Assembly (NCBI GenBank): GCA_963695415.1
Contig: CAVOGL010000020.1
Span: 1-64,000, forward strand
Direction of reading: 5' to 3'
Source: CAVXWV01 sp963695415
GTDB taxonomy: Bacteria; Chloroflexota; Anaerolineae; Anaerolineales; UBA4823
DNA length: 64,000 nucleotides
The position numbers and the translations under genes are program-made. Below the pieces are notes generated by a model. The model searched no databases. It was not told where the DNA came from and saw only the letters and a list, made by a program, of their open reading frames with translations. Below are positions 19,100-26,684 of the stretch, piece after piece (the first letter of the stretch is position 1; the number at the start of each line of letters is the position of its first letter).

Positions 19100-20245
19100 A
19101 TGCGGTTATTAGTTATATGTCATGAATATCCCCCGGTTGGCGGAGGTGGCGGGCAGGCCGCGCGAGATATAGCGATCGGATTGGTGAAATCTGGTCATGA
19201 AGTCCGCGTGCTGACGGCACATCTTCCAGGTCTGGATTTCGAAACAGTGGAAGAAGGTGTTAGCATCCAGCGTGTTCGCTCCGGTCGGAAAGAAGCATTC
19301 CGTGCAAGTTTCCTAACCATGAGCCTGTTCCTGATCGCCAGTTTTTTCCCGGCGATGAAACTGATCCACCGTTGGAAACCCGATCTGATCCATGTTCATT
19401 TTGCTGTACCTACCGGAATATTAACTTGGGTCCTCAGTTCGTTTACAGGAACTCCTTACGTTCTGACTGCCCATCTCGGTGATGTACCAGGCGGAGTACC
19501 TGAAAAAACGGGGCGATGGTTCCGTTGGGTACAGCCATTTACCCCTCCGATTTGGAAAAAGGCTGCAGCCGTCGTTGCGGTAAGTGAATTCACACGCCAG
19601 CTTGCCATGTCGTATTATCCGGTCCAAATCAAAGTGATTCCCAATGGCATCGATCTGGATAAATATGCAACCAACAATTTTTCCGTTAACCAGCCTCCCA
19701 TTATTATTTTCGCTGGGCGTTTCATGCCTCAAAAAAATATCCTCCAATTAATAGATATTCTGGCAAACCTTCAACACTTAGACTGGACTTGTAAGTTATT
19801 GGGTGATGGACCACTTATGGACGAGGTAAATCAATCCATCGTCAAAAAAGGAATTACAGGAAGGTTTCTCCTTCCTGGTTGGGTAACTCCGGAGCAGGTG
19901 ATGCAAGAATTTAGGCAAAGTGACCTGCTATTCATGCCTTCTCTTTCAGAAGGATTACCTGTTGTCGGCGTACAGGCACTGGCTATGGGGTTGGCAATCG
20001 TTGCCAGTGATGCTGGTGGATGGAGTGACTTGGTAGACGATGGGGTCAATGGTTTCATAATTTCGAACCAGGATCAGGGCAGTTATTTAACCCACCTTTC
20101 ACAACTGTTGAAAAATCCAGATGAGTTGCTACGTTTCCGTCTTGCAAGTCGGAAAAAAGCCGAAAACTACAATATCAAAAAAGTTGTTAATGCTTACGAG
20201 GAAATATATTCTGGAGTTCTTAGGAATAACTCGACACGAAAATGA
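19100..20245 (+). CDS. GT4 glycosyltransferase
   Basis: A GT-B fold enzyme that adds a sugar from a nucleotide donor, probably to a lipid-linked glycan. The N-terminal domain has the glycine-rich VGGGGGQAARD acceptor loop; the C-terminal domain has IIFAGRFMPQKN and the donor site SLSEGLPVVGVQALAMG. In the usual EX7E pair the second glutamate is a glutamine here. I take the ATG at 19100; a GTG at 19097 is in the same frame. It overlaps the next gene by 4 bases (ATGA at 20242-20245). Confidence 0.88.
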   Translation: MRLLVICHEYPPVGGGGGQAARDIAIGLVKSGHEVRVLTAHLPGLDFETVEEGVSIQRVRSGRKEAFRASFLTMSLFLIASFFPAMKLIHRWKPDLIHVHFAVPTGILTWVLSSFTGTPYVLTAHLGDVPGGVPEKTGRWFRWVQPFTPPIWKKAAAVVAVSEFTRQLAMSYYPVQIKVIPNGIDLDKYATNNFSVNQPPIIIFAGRFMPQKNILQLIDILANLQHLDWTCKLLGDGPLMDEVNQSIVKKGITGRFLLPGWVTPEQVMQEFRQSDLLFMPSLSEGLPVVGVQALAMGLAIVASDAGGWSDLVDDGVNGFIISNQDQGSYLTHLSQLLKNPDELLRFRLASRKKAENYNIKKVVNAYEEIYSGVLRNNSTRK

Positions 20246-21351
20246 CCACAAAATTGCCTCCTGTATCCCTTTATTTCAATTTTCACGACTTCGTTCAAAT
20301 CCATGTAAGTTCAGATCATCCAGCAGCAACCAGTTTTTTTGCGGAAGAGTACCGGTACCATGAAACCGATCACCTGGAAAAAGATATCCCCACCTTATAC
20401 CTGGTTTTCCACCGTGATAAGAAGAATTTTTATCGTTCAACTGGACACAATAGCACGAAACACACCCATAAACTGGTCGCAAATTGGCAGTACAAATTAT
20501 CTATTCAACCGGATACGATCCAAATCGATATCTACGGCAACCGGATATCGATTCCTTTAGTCCACCACATGCTTTTACATCCTTCATTACGGTATTTATG
20601 CGCTTACAAGGATGTATTGATGTTACATGCCGGTGCAGTTGCTTTCGATGGATTAAGTTTCATCATTACGGGTCAGGGTGGCGCAGGAAAAACAACCACT
20701 ACCTCGAGCTTGCTGGTTGAAGGGGACAAACATTGGCGCATCCACGCCGACGACTATGTATTCCTTAAGCCTGCATCTACGTCGTTATGCTATATCACGC
20801 GTTCACACTTATATCTCGGTCTGGATCTATGGATCCCGGAGGTCTATACTCGTTTGATGTTGTCCGAAAAGCTTCAGTTATATGTTTTGGGTTACCTGCG
20901 AAGGATTACACAAGAGGGGATAAAATTACCTGTTCGCTTGCCTATGGATCGGATCTGGCCCGACAAAGAAATCCAACCCCAAGCAGATATCCAGGCATTG
21001 ATGCTCCTAAGTAAGAATGAATTTATTAATGAAATGCACATCACCCCGTTTTGCGATGATAGACTGATCTTACAATCCCTGATGGATATGAATTTTTATG
21101 AAGCCAGGCATTTTCTGAACCTGGTTGAAAAAAGTCATGTCTTGATTGATTTTAAAAATTGGCGCAATCATTGGTATTCTACCGAAAGTAGGCTACTAAA
21201 GGATATATTGGCGAGTATTAAGGTGTTCCAATTGGAAATACCAACCAGGAATTCATCCTATAGAGAAACAAGAAAGGCTTTTTTCCAGCAATTTGACAGC
21301 TTAATCCAACAGTATAGCCAGGGGAAAAGTGGTAAATTCACCAAAGAATAA
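20242..21351 (+). CDS. HprK-like P-loop kinase of a glycan cluster
   Basis: The 369-residue protein carries LHAGAVA, a P-loop GQGGAGKTTT (about residues 144-153) and HADDYVF (Asp170-171), the arrangement of HPr serine kinase/phosphorylase relatives. True HprK acts on the PTS protein HPr, and no PTS genes are visible. Homologues inside polysaccharide clusters have no settled substrate; they may phosphorylate a sugar or a protein of the pathway. It is translationally coupled to the GT4 gene before it and overlaps the flippase-like gene after it by 23 bases, so it belongs to the cluster. Confidence 0.75.
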   Translation: MTTKLPPVSLYFNFHDFVQIHVSSDHPAATSFFAEEYRYHETDHLEKDIPTLYLVFHRDKKNFYRSTGHNSTKHTHKLVANWQYKLSIQPDTIQIDIYGNRISIPLVHHMLLHPSLRYLCAYKDVLMLHAGAVAFDGLSFIITGQGGAGKTTTTSSLLVEGDKHWRIHADDYVFLKPASTSLCYITRSHLYLGLDLWIPEVYTRLMLSEKLQLYVLGYLRRITQEGIKLPVRLPMDRIWPDKEIQPQADIQALMLLSKNEFINEMHITPFCDDRLILQSLMDMNFYEARHFLNLVEKSHVLIDFKNWRNHWYSTESRLLKDILASIKVFQLEIPTRNSSYRETRKAFFQQFDSLIQQYSQGKSGKFTKE

Positions 21352-22319
21352 AAACAAACCGAAAACTTCTTTCTGGTTGCGGATCATTGGCACAACATTA
21401 TCTGCAATACTTTTTATATGGTTATTGAGCAATCAAAGTTGGCAGGAAATTATGCTGTATCTCAGCCAACTTCCAATCTGGTTGATACCGCTGTCGTTGT
21501 GCCTGTATGTAACCGGGTTATGCTTGAATGCAGTCCGTTGGAAGGTATTACTCGTTCCTGCGAAAATCAAAATATCATTTAAAGATGTCACCAAGATGGT
21601 TTTTTCAGGAGTGTATGCCTCCAATTTTTTACCAACTACGGTTGGAGGTGACGCTGTTCGCTTTATTTCTATGCTTCGATTCAGTCCTGACCGCGTTCTT
21701 TGTTTTACCAGCATCGCGATCGATCGGGTAGTGAATATGGCAGCTTTTCTTACGATATTGCCAATCACCCTGGCAGTATTCGGTTCTCCAATTTCTTTGA
21801 TTAAAAACCTGTTAACTTCGTCATCTAAGCTGATTTTTCTGGTTCCCCTTGTTGGGAAGGTCGATACCAACGAGGATGGTGAACCCGTAAGTCTTTTATC
21901 CAAATTATCAAAAAAAATTCTGAGTGGTTTCACCCGAGGAAAAATTTCATTTACGATTTGGTTGAAGAACCCCGGATATGTCGTACTCGCTTTCGCAATC
22001 TCCTGGTTGTCCATTTTTGTTATTTTTGTTGCAATATGGCTGGTGGCAACTGGATTGGAAATGCAGGTCACCCTTATCGAGGTCGATGGCGGTTACATTA
22101 ATTACCTACCTGATCACATTGTTGCCCATCTCTTTGAATGGACTGGGAATTCGAGAAATTCTGATAACCGGTCTTTACACCCATTTGGGAGCATCCAGCG
22201 AACAAGCTGCAATCCTGGCTGTAATCACCCGGTTTCTTTCAATGGTTGCCACGCTGCCAGGATTCCTTTGGATATCTGAAGTATCAGACGTTATCCAAAA
22301 AGAGTCCCCGCTGGAATAA
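21329..22319 (+). CDS. Flippase-like / LPG-synthase TM-domain membrane protein, frameshifted near 22080
   Basis: A member of the UPF0104/AglD-MprF transmembrane family. Helices carry FLWLLS-like N-terminal segments, NAVRWKVLL, then SGVYASNFLPTTVGGDAVR, a hallmark of the family, and, in the second frame, LPISLNGLGIREI. The first frame leaves the family pattern after EMQVTLIE (about 22078). The pattern resumes in the next frame as MAVTLITYLITLLPISLNG, so one base is extra or missing around 22076-22088. Repaired length is about 330 residues. It starts with GTG at 21329 after AGGGG. A role in lipid or lipid-linked sugar transfer with the preceding glycosyltransferases is inferred. Confidence 0.75.
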
Positions 22320-22337
22320 TCTCCTAATCGAAGAAGG

Positions 22338-23717
22338 TCACAGGATTACTCGGTCAATCATCAAGATCATGAATAATAAAGCCAGGTACATGCTGGAGTA
22401 GCGGTACATTTTCCAGGCAAGCTTGTTCCCGCCTTTCTTCCACAACTTATAAGCTGACAAGAACAGCCAGGTCCCCAGAAGTACTGCCCCTGCCAGATAA
22501 ATAACACTTCCTAATCCGAAAACCGGAAGTAGAAGGGATGAGACCACCAGCACGGTCGTATAAATCAGGATTTGTAAGCGGGTTTCTGCTTCACCGCGTA
22601 TTACTGGAAGCATAGGCACTCCGGCTCGAGCGTAATCCTTCATCCTGACTAACGCCAATGCCCAAAAATGAGGCGGTGTCCAGATGAAAACTACCGCGAA
22701 TAGTAATAATGAGGTAGGTTCGAGTGTTCCCGTCACGGCAGCCCAACCGACCAGTGGTGGTATTGCGCCTGCACCGCCCCCGATTACAATATTTTGGACC
22801 GTACTTTTTTTCAATAATATGCTGTATAACAGCACATAATATACAATTCCCACCAGGGTCAATATGGCTGCCATCAAGTTGACAAAAACGAGCATAATGT
22901 ATAAAGAAGCCAGAGTCATCCCGACACCAAAGGCAAGCGCTTCGCCTGGTTCCATGCGACCTGCAGGCAGCGGTCTATTTTGGGTGCGCTGCATTTTTTG
23001 GTCATCAGCCCTGTCAATGTACTGGTTGATGGCTCCTGACCCTCCAGCAGCCAGAAAACCACCTAACAGCGTCCAGAAAACCAGCCCCAAGGATGGCATT
23101 GCCTGCAACCCGATGACCATACCGGCGAAAGTTGTTACCAGCAATAATGCCACCACGATGGGCTTGGTCAATGTCAATAAATCTTTGAGGAAATTTAACG
23201 CTGTCCTGGTAGTTGCTGGGCTTCCACTGGCTTCGATCCCAGCTGTCGATCTTTCTGGAGTAGTAACCATCGTTACTGCAAGCAAACTCAACAAAACCAC
23301 CCAACTGGAGATTGCAGTTACTCGGTGTACAACCAACGCCACCGCAGATTCGAGCGTTCCCAGTTGAGCCCCAATCAATGTTTGCGCAGCTAACATGACA
23401 CCGAAAGCAGTTACCAGCACGATCATATAAGTCATGTTTCGAAATTTTTTCCAGACATCAACTATCACCAATCCAGTAAGAACAACGACAAGTCCACTCA
23501 TCAACCGGTGAATAACTGACAACCAGCCAATCGCATTTTGCGGCATACACAATGGCCATCCCTGGCAGGAAAAAGCACTGCTGGTGTAAGTTTCCAGATA
23601 TCCTGTCAAGAATAGGAATACATAAGAAAGAAGCAGGCTGAGAAGGAGTTTTCCAATTCCTGATGAAAGAAGAACACTCTCCTTAATTTCGATTCGTGCT
23701 GTTTTCAAGTTATTCAT
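22338..23717 (-). CDS. ctaB: Fusion of a half-size heme A synthase domain (CtaA) with heme O synthase (CtaB)
   Basis: The C-terminal about 300 residues are protoheme IX farnesyltransferase: motif GAINQYIDRADDQKMQRT with NRPLPAGRM, then IPPLVGWAAVTG and WTPPHFWALA. The first about 150 residues form four helices with a COX15/CtaA signature: LSCQGWPLC in the first outer loop, IHRLMSG in helix 2 and VVHRVTA in helix 4, giving two His ligands. Full CtaA has eight helices and four His. Heme B would be farnesylated by one domain and the heme O oxidised by the other, for the oxidase encoded upstream. I prefer the ATG at 23717 to a TTG at 23723. It is the last gene of the oxidase operon. Confidence 0.88.
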   Translation of the reverse strand: MNNLKTARIEIKESVLLSSGIGKLLLSLLLSYVFLFLTGYLETYTSSAFSCQGWPLCMPQNAIGWLSVIHRLMSGLVVVLTGLVIVDVWKKFRNMTYMIVLVTAFGVMLAAQTLIGAQLGTLESAVALVVHRVTAISSWVVLLSLLAVTMVTTPERSTAGIEASGSPATTRTALNFLKDLLTLTKPIVVALLLVTTFAGMVIGLQAMPSLGLVFWTLLGGFLAAGGSGAINQYIDRADDQKMQRTQNRPLPAGRMEPGEALAFGVGMTLASLYIMLVFVNLMAAILTLVGIVYYVLLYSILLKKSTVQNIVIGGGAGAIPPLVGWAAVTGTLEPTSLLLFAVVFIWTPPHFWALALVRMKDYARAGVPMLPVIRGEAETRLQILIYTTVLVVSSLLLPVFGLGSVIYLAGAVLLGTWLFLSAYKLWKKGGNKLAWKMYRYSSMYLALLFMILMIDRVIL

Positions 23718-23741
23718 AATCAAATATTAATCCTAATATTG

Positions 23742-24551
23742 TTAAATAATCTGCGGACGCTGATCAGCAGATCCGCCATTGCGATCGTCTGCTATATTTT
23801 TCGCAGACTTTCTGGTTTGCAGAATGTACATTAATGGCACTCCCACAACCGCGATCAAAGCGAAGGTGAACCATTGGATGGCATAACTGAAGTGTGGTCC
23901 ATCACTGATCTCGATATCCGCTTCGGAACGCGCAGGAAATCCTGTCCATAATTCCTCAGGAGACTGCTGGATATAGACGTCATCAACCAGTTGATAAGGG
24001 ATCTGTTGGTCGATACCGGAAACATTGACAAAAAACCAGGCATCACGAAAATCTTCGCCTGGTGACGGGGTCGGGTCAGTACGGCTTCCAAAATCAGCAC
24101 GCTCCTTCGAGCGGCGGATGATTCCATAAACTGTAACTTCGCCGGTTTCATTATATTGTTCCAATTTCCCATTAACGAAATCGTCATACGGCACCCAACC
24201 TCGATCAACCAGTATCACGGCTTCGCTGTCAGTAAGGTGCAGCGGGGTCACCAGGTGCACGCCCATCTGGTTCTCATAAGCCTGGTTGCGAATCACAATT
24301 TGGTAATCAAAGTCATATTCACCTTCTGCCAAAACCTGTCGGTATTCCATATCAAAATAATCAGATTGGTCTGTGTGATCATTGATCCGGAATATCGCTT
24401 CATTAATTTGACTTAATACACGATTGTTAAATTCTTTTCTCTGCGCCAGCCGGTCGAGTTGCCAGATACCCAACCGGATGAATAAAGCTGCAGCGAACAA
24501 AGCGAATATAAACAATGGCACCCATTTACGGGTGAAGAAATTCTTGATCAT
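23742..24551 (-). CDS. SURF1-family cytochrome oxidase assembly protein
   Basis: Helps insert heme a into subunit I. It has the family's two terminal helices: an N-terminal helix ending RLGIWQLDRL with the conserved WQ, and a C-terminal helix around FSYAIQWFTFALIAVVG. A large extracytoplasmic domain between them contains VILVDRGWVPYD. Length is 269 residues. Its ATG overlaps the stop of the cupredoxin-like gene (24548-24551), so it is cotranscribed and coupled. Confidence 0.9.
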   Translation of the reverse strand: MIKNFFTRKWVPLFIFALFAAALFIRLGIWQLDRLAQRKEFNNRVLSQINEAIFRINDHTDQSDYFDMEYRQVLAEGEYDFDYQIVIRNQAYENQMGVHLVTPLHLTDSEAVILVDRGWVPYDDFVNGKLEQYNETGEVTVYGIIRRSKERADFGSRTDPTPSPGEDFRDAWFFVNVSGIDQQIPYQLVDDVYIQQSPEELWTGFPARSEADIEISDGPHFSYAIQWFTFALIAVVGVPLMYILQTRKSAKNIADDRNGGSADQRPQII

Positions 24552-25180
24552 TCGCCGGGTGGTTCCTGTTCTCTGTCCCCATCGTCTCCCAGAACCTCTG
24601 CGACCGTAGTCTTTTCTTTCTTACCGGTTTTATTTACCGGTAGTAGTACCAGGCTGTACAGATAAAAAAGGGCTGCAGTCGTAGGCGCTGCGAGTAGTAA
24701 TCCTGTAAAACGGATACCAAAAGTAGTTGCTTGCTTAACTTCGATTCCAAGGAAATCGTTCGATCGAAATGAACAGGTATACACCAGTCGATCGGCGTTC
24801 TCCATCACCAGCCTGGCTGCCGTCCCCGCGGGGATAAACAAGGGACCAAGCTGGTGAGGTTCAACATCCTTATTCACCACTTCCAGCGTATCTCCCAAGA
24901 TGAATGTTAAATCAGCCGGGATTTCGGGCGGTGTTTCACCCCTGGAGACCTTTTCCGCAGTACCTCTGGGGATATTAATGGTGATGGTTTCCGCAGGACG
25001 GTCGAAGGCTTCCTTTTGGAAAGCATAAGCCAGCTCATTAAAACCGAGGGCAAAGACTACTGAAATAGCCAGAACAATCCAAAATCGTATTAAGTACGGA
25101 CGAGCCTTTTTCTTAAAGGCTTCCTTCCGTTCCGACGCCGACATGTCTGATCCCGATTCGCTGTATTGGAATTCAGTCAC
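24548..25180 (-). CDS. Membrane-anchored cupredoxin-like protein of the oxidase operon
   Basis: A 210-residue protein with a helix at about 30-50, an extracytoplasmic beta-rich domain at about 65-150, a second helix at about 155-180 and an acidic cytoplasmic tail. The domain resembles a cupredoxin: VVNKDVEPHQLG with a His at 109 and VYTCSF with a Cys at 136. The usual second His and the Met after the Cys are not there, so a full type-1 copper site is unlikely. It lies between sco (8-base overlap) and the SURF1 gene (4-base overlap), so a role in oxidase copper or heme assembly is inferred. I do not know a named family. Confidence 0.6.
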   Translation of the reverse strand: MTEFQYSESGSDMSASERKEAFKKKARPYLIRFWIVLAISVVFALGFNELAYAFQKEAFDRPAETITINIPRGTAEKVSRGETPPEIPADLTFILGDTLEVVNKDVEPHQLGPLFIPAGTAARLVMENADRLVYTCSFRSNDFLGIEVKQATTFGIRFTGLLLAAPTTAALFYLYSLVLLPVNKTGKKEKTTVAEVLGDDGDREQEPPGE

Positions 25181-25784
25181 GTTTGCCCTCCTTTACAACT
25201 TCAGAGAGGTCAGCAGACATTTCTTCCACATCCATTCCATATGGAAAAGTCAGCCTCAACTCGCCATTGGAATTTATCACATACGTTGTCGCTGAATGAT
25301 CCATCAGGTAACCAGTCGCGCTTTCAGTTTCTACTTTGAGCCTGTATACACCATAATCTTTCCAAACAGGCTCCATTAATTCAGTAGTGCCTGTCAGCCC
25401 CACGAATTCTTCATCAAATGCGTCCAGGTGGCGTTTCATTTTTTCGGGGCTGTCCCTTTCTGGATCGACGGTGATATACACAAACTCAATTTCATCTGCG
25501 TCTTTTCCCAACAATTCTTTTAATTGTTTGAATTTTGAGAGCGTCAGTGGGCACACATCTGGGCAAGAAGTGTACCCAAAAAATATCACGATCGTTTTAT
25601 TTTTTTGCTCACTCAGTCTCCAGTCTTTTTCATTTTGGGAGACTAGTGAAAAATCCGGAGCTTTAACCGGAGGTTCAATTAATGAGCCTCGAAATTGGTA
25701 CTGGGGTGAAAATAACTTCCACCCCAGGAATACCAACAAGACTCCCCCAACAATTCCGAGACCAAGGAAAAGTGTATTTTTCAC
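25173..25784 (-). CDS. SCO1/SenC copper chaperone for cytochrome oxidase
   Basis: Thioredoxin-fold protein that delivers copper to the CuA site of subunit II. It is membrane-anchored by an N-terminal helix (about residues 5-22). The copper ligands are visible: TSCPDVCP (Cys74, Cys78) and the distant His163 in MDHSATTYVI. Length is 203 residues, typical. Located in the oxidase operon after coxC. The PCu(A)C protein at 15827-16273 is its likely partner. Confidence 0.93.
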   Translation of the reverse strand: MKNTLFLGLGIVGGVLLVFLGWKLFSPQYQFRGSLIEPPVKAPDFSLVSQNEKDWRLSEQKNKTIVIFFGYTSCPDVCPLTLSKFKQLKELLGKDADEIEFVYITVDPERDSPEKMKRHLDAFDEEFVGLTGTTELMEPVWKDYGVYRLKVETESATGYLMDHSATTYVINSNGELRLTFPYGMDVEEMSADLSEVVKEGKRD

Positions 25785-25811
25785 TCAACCACTCCTCGGT
25801 ACCAATCAACA

Positions 25812-26429
25812 TCAGAGAACTGGAAGTCCGATCAGATACAATGCCGGATACAAGAAAATCCAGACCACGTCCACGAAATGCCAGTACACAACGGAAGCCT
25901 CAACGGGAAAATGCCTCTCGGCGTTGTAAAGACCCTTCTGGGCATTTCTGTAAACGACCACAAGGTACACAATTCCGCTCAAAACATGGAGGGCATGAAA
26001 TCCAGTCATAGTGTAGAACAAGGAAGCAGCAGCGCCATCCGCAGGTCCGAAAGGAGCGATCTGCCATTCTACTGCGACAACACCCAGCAGGAAAATGGTG
26101 CCCAGGACAATCACGATGAATGTATTACGACTATAGGCTTTCAAATCGCCAAATTTCATTGCCGTTTCAGCGCGGTTAGCAAAAAAGCTGCTTACCAGCA
26201 GAACCACGGTGACAATCACACCAACAATCTGGTTCAATTCCGGTCTGGTAGCCGTCCCTAGAAGGTAAAACCGGGATGCGAACAGACCGGCGAAAGTAAA
26301 CAGGTCCGAAAGGAGGAACAACCATAATCCCAGCCGGTTGGTTGCGGATTTACGTCTGTATTCTGTCAGGCTGACTGTTCCTGTGTGGCTCATTATAGAA
26401 CCTGTATCCCTACTGGCTTCGATTGTCAT
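25812..26429 (-). CDS. ctaE: Cytochrome c oxidase subunit III
   Basis: A 205-residue, five-helix form of subunit III as found in SoxM/caa3 oxidases. Signatures are NRLGLWLFLLSD, then FTMTGFHALHVLSG-like TGFHALHVLSG and VVYWHFVDVVWIFLYP. The acidic residue of helix 1 is Asp rather than Glu. Its start codon directly follows the stop of the subunit IV gene, whose last codons supply the ribosome binding site. Confidence 0.93.
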   Translation of the reverse strand: MTIEASRDTGSIMSHTGTVSLTEYRRKSATNRLGLWLFLLSDLFTFAGLFASRFYLLGTATRPELNQIVGVIVTVVLLVSSFFANRAETAMKFGDLKAYSRNTFIVIVLGTIFLLGVVAVEWQIAPFGPADGAAASLFYTMTGFHALHVLSGIVYLVVVYRNAQKGLYNAERHFPVEASVVYWHFVDVVWIFLYPALYLIGLPVL

Positions 26430-26633
26430 TTATTCCTCCTCCCAACCAAATACCCGGCTGATGTGCATGTAATCCCGCACCACGAAAAAAGCTTTTATCA
26501 CTGCTATGGCAAGGATTGGTGTCCACCATAAACTCGCAAAAACACCCATCAGGAATTCTGCAAGCGACAAAAAAATCAGGAGGATGAAGACGGCAACACC
26601 TTTCTGATAAGCCTGTTTTTTCTGTTCATCCAT
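26430..26633 (-). CDS. Cytochrome c oxidase subunit IV (small bacterial type)
   Basis: A 67-residue membrane protein with two helices (about 12-31 and 34-54) and the motif AVIKAFFVVRDYMH, typical of the short prokaryotic subunit IV of caa3 oxidases. It is placed between subunits I and III, the usual order. It stabilises the core complex and carries no cofactors. Confidence 0.85.
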   Translation of the reverse strand: MDEQKKQAYQKGVAVFILLIFLSLAEFLMGVFASLWWTPILAIAVIKAFFVVRDYMHISRVFGWEEE

Positions 26634-26684
26634 ACTAAATTCTCCTTTTTCAAATCAACAATTAATAAAATAACGTCATCTGTT

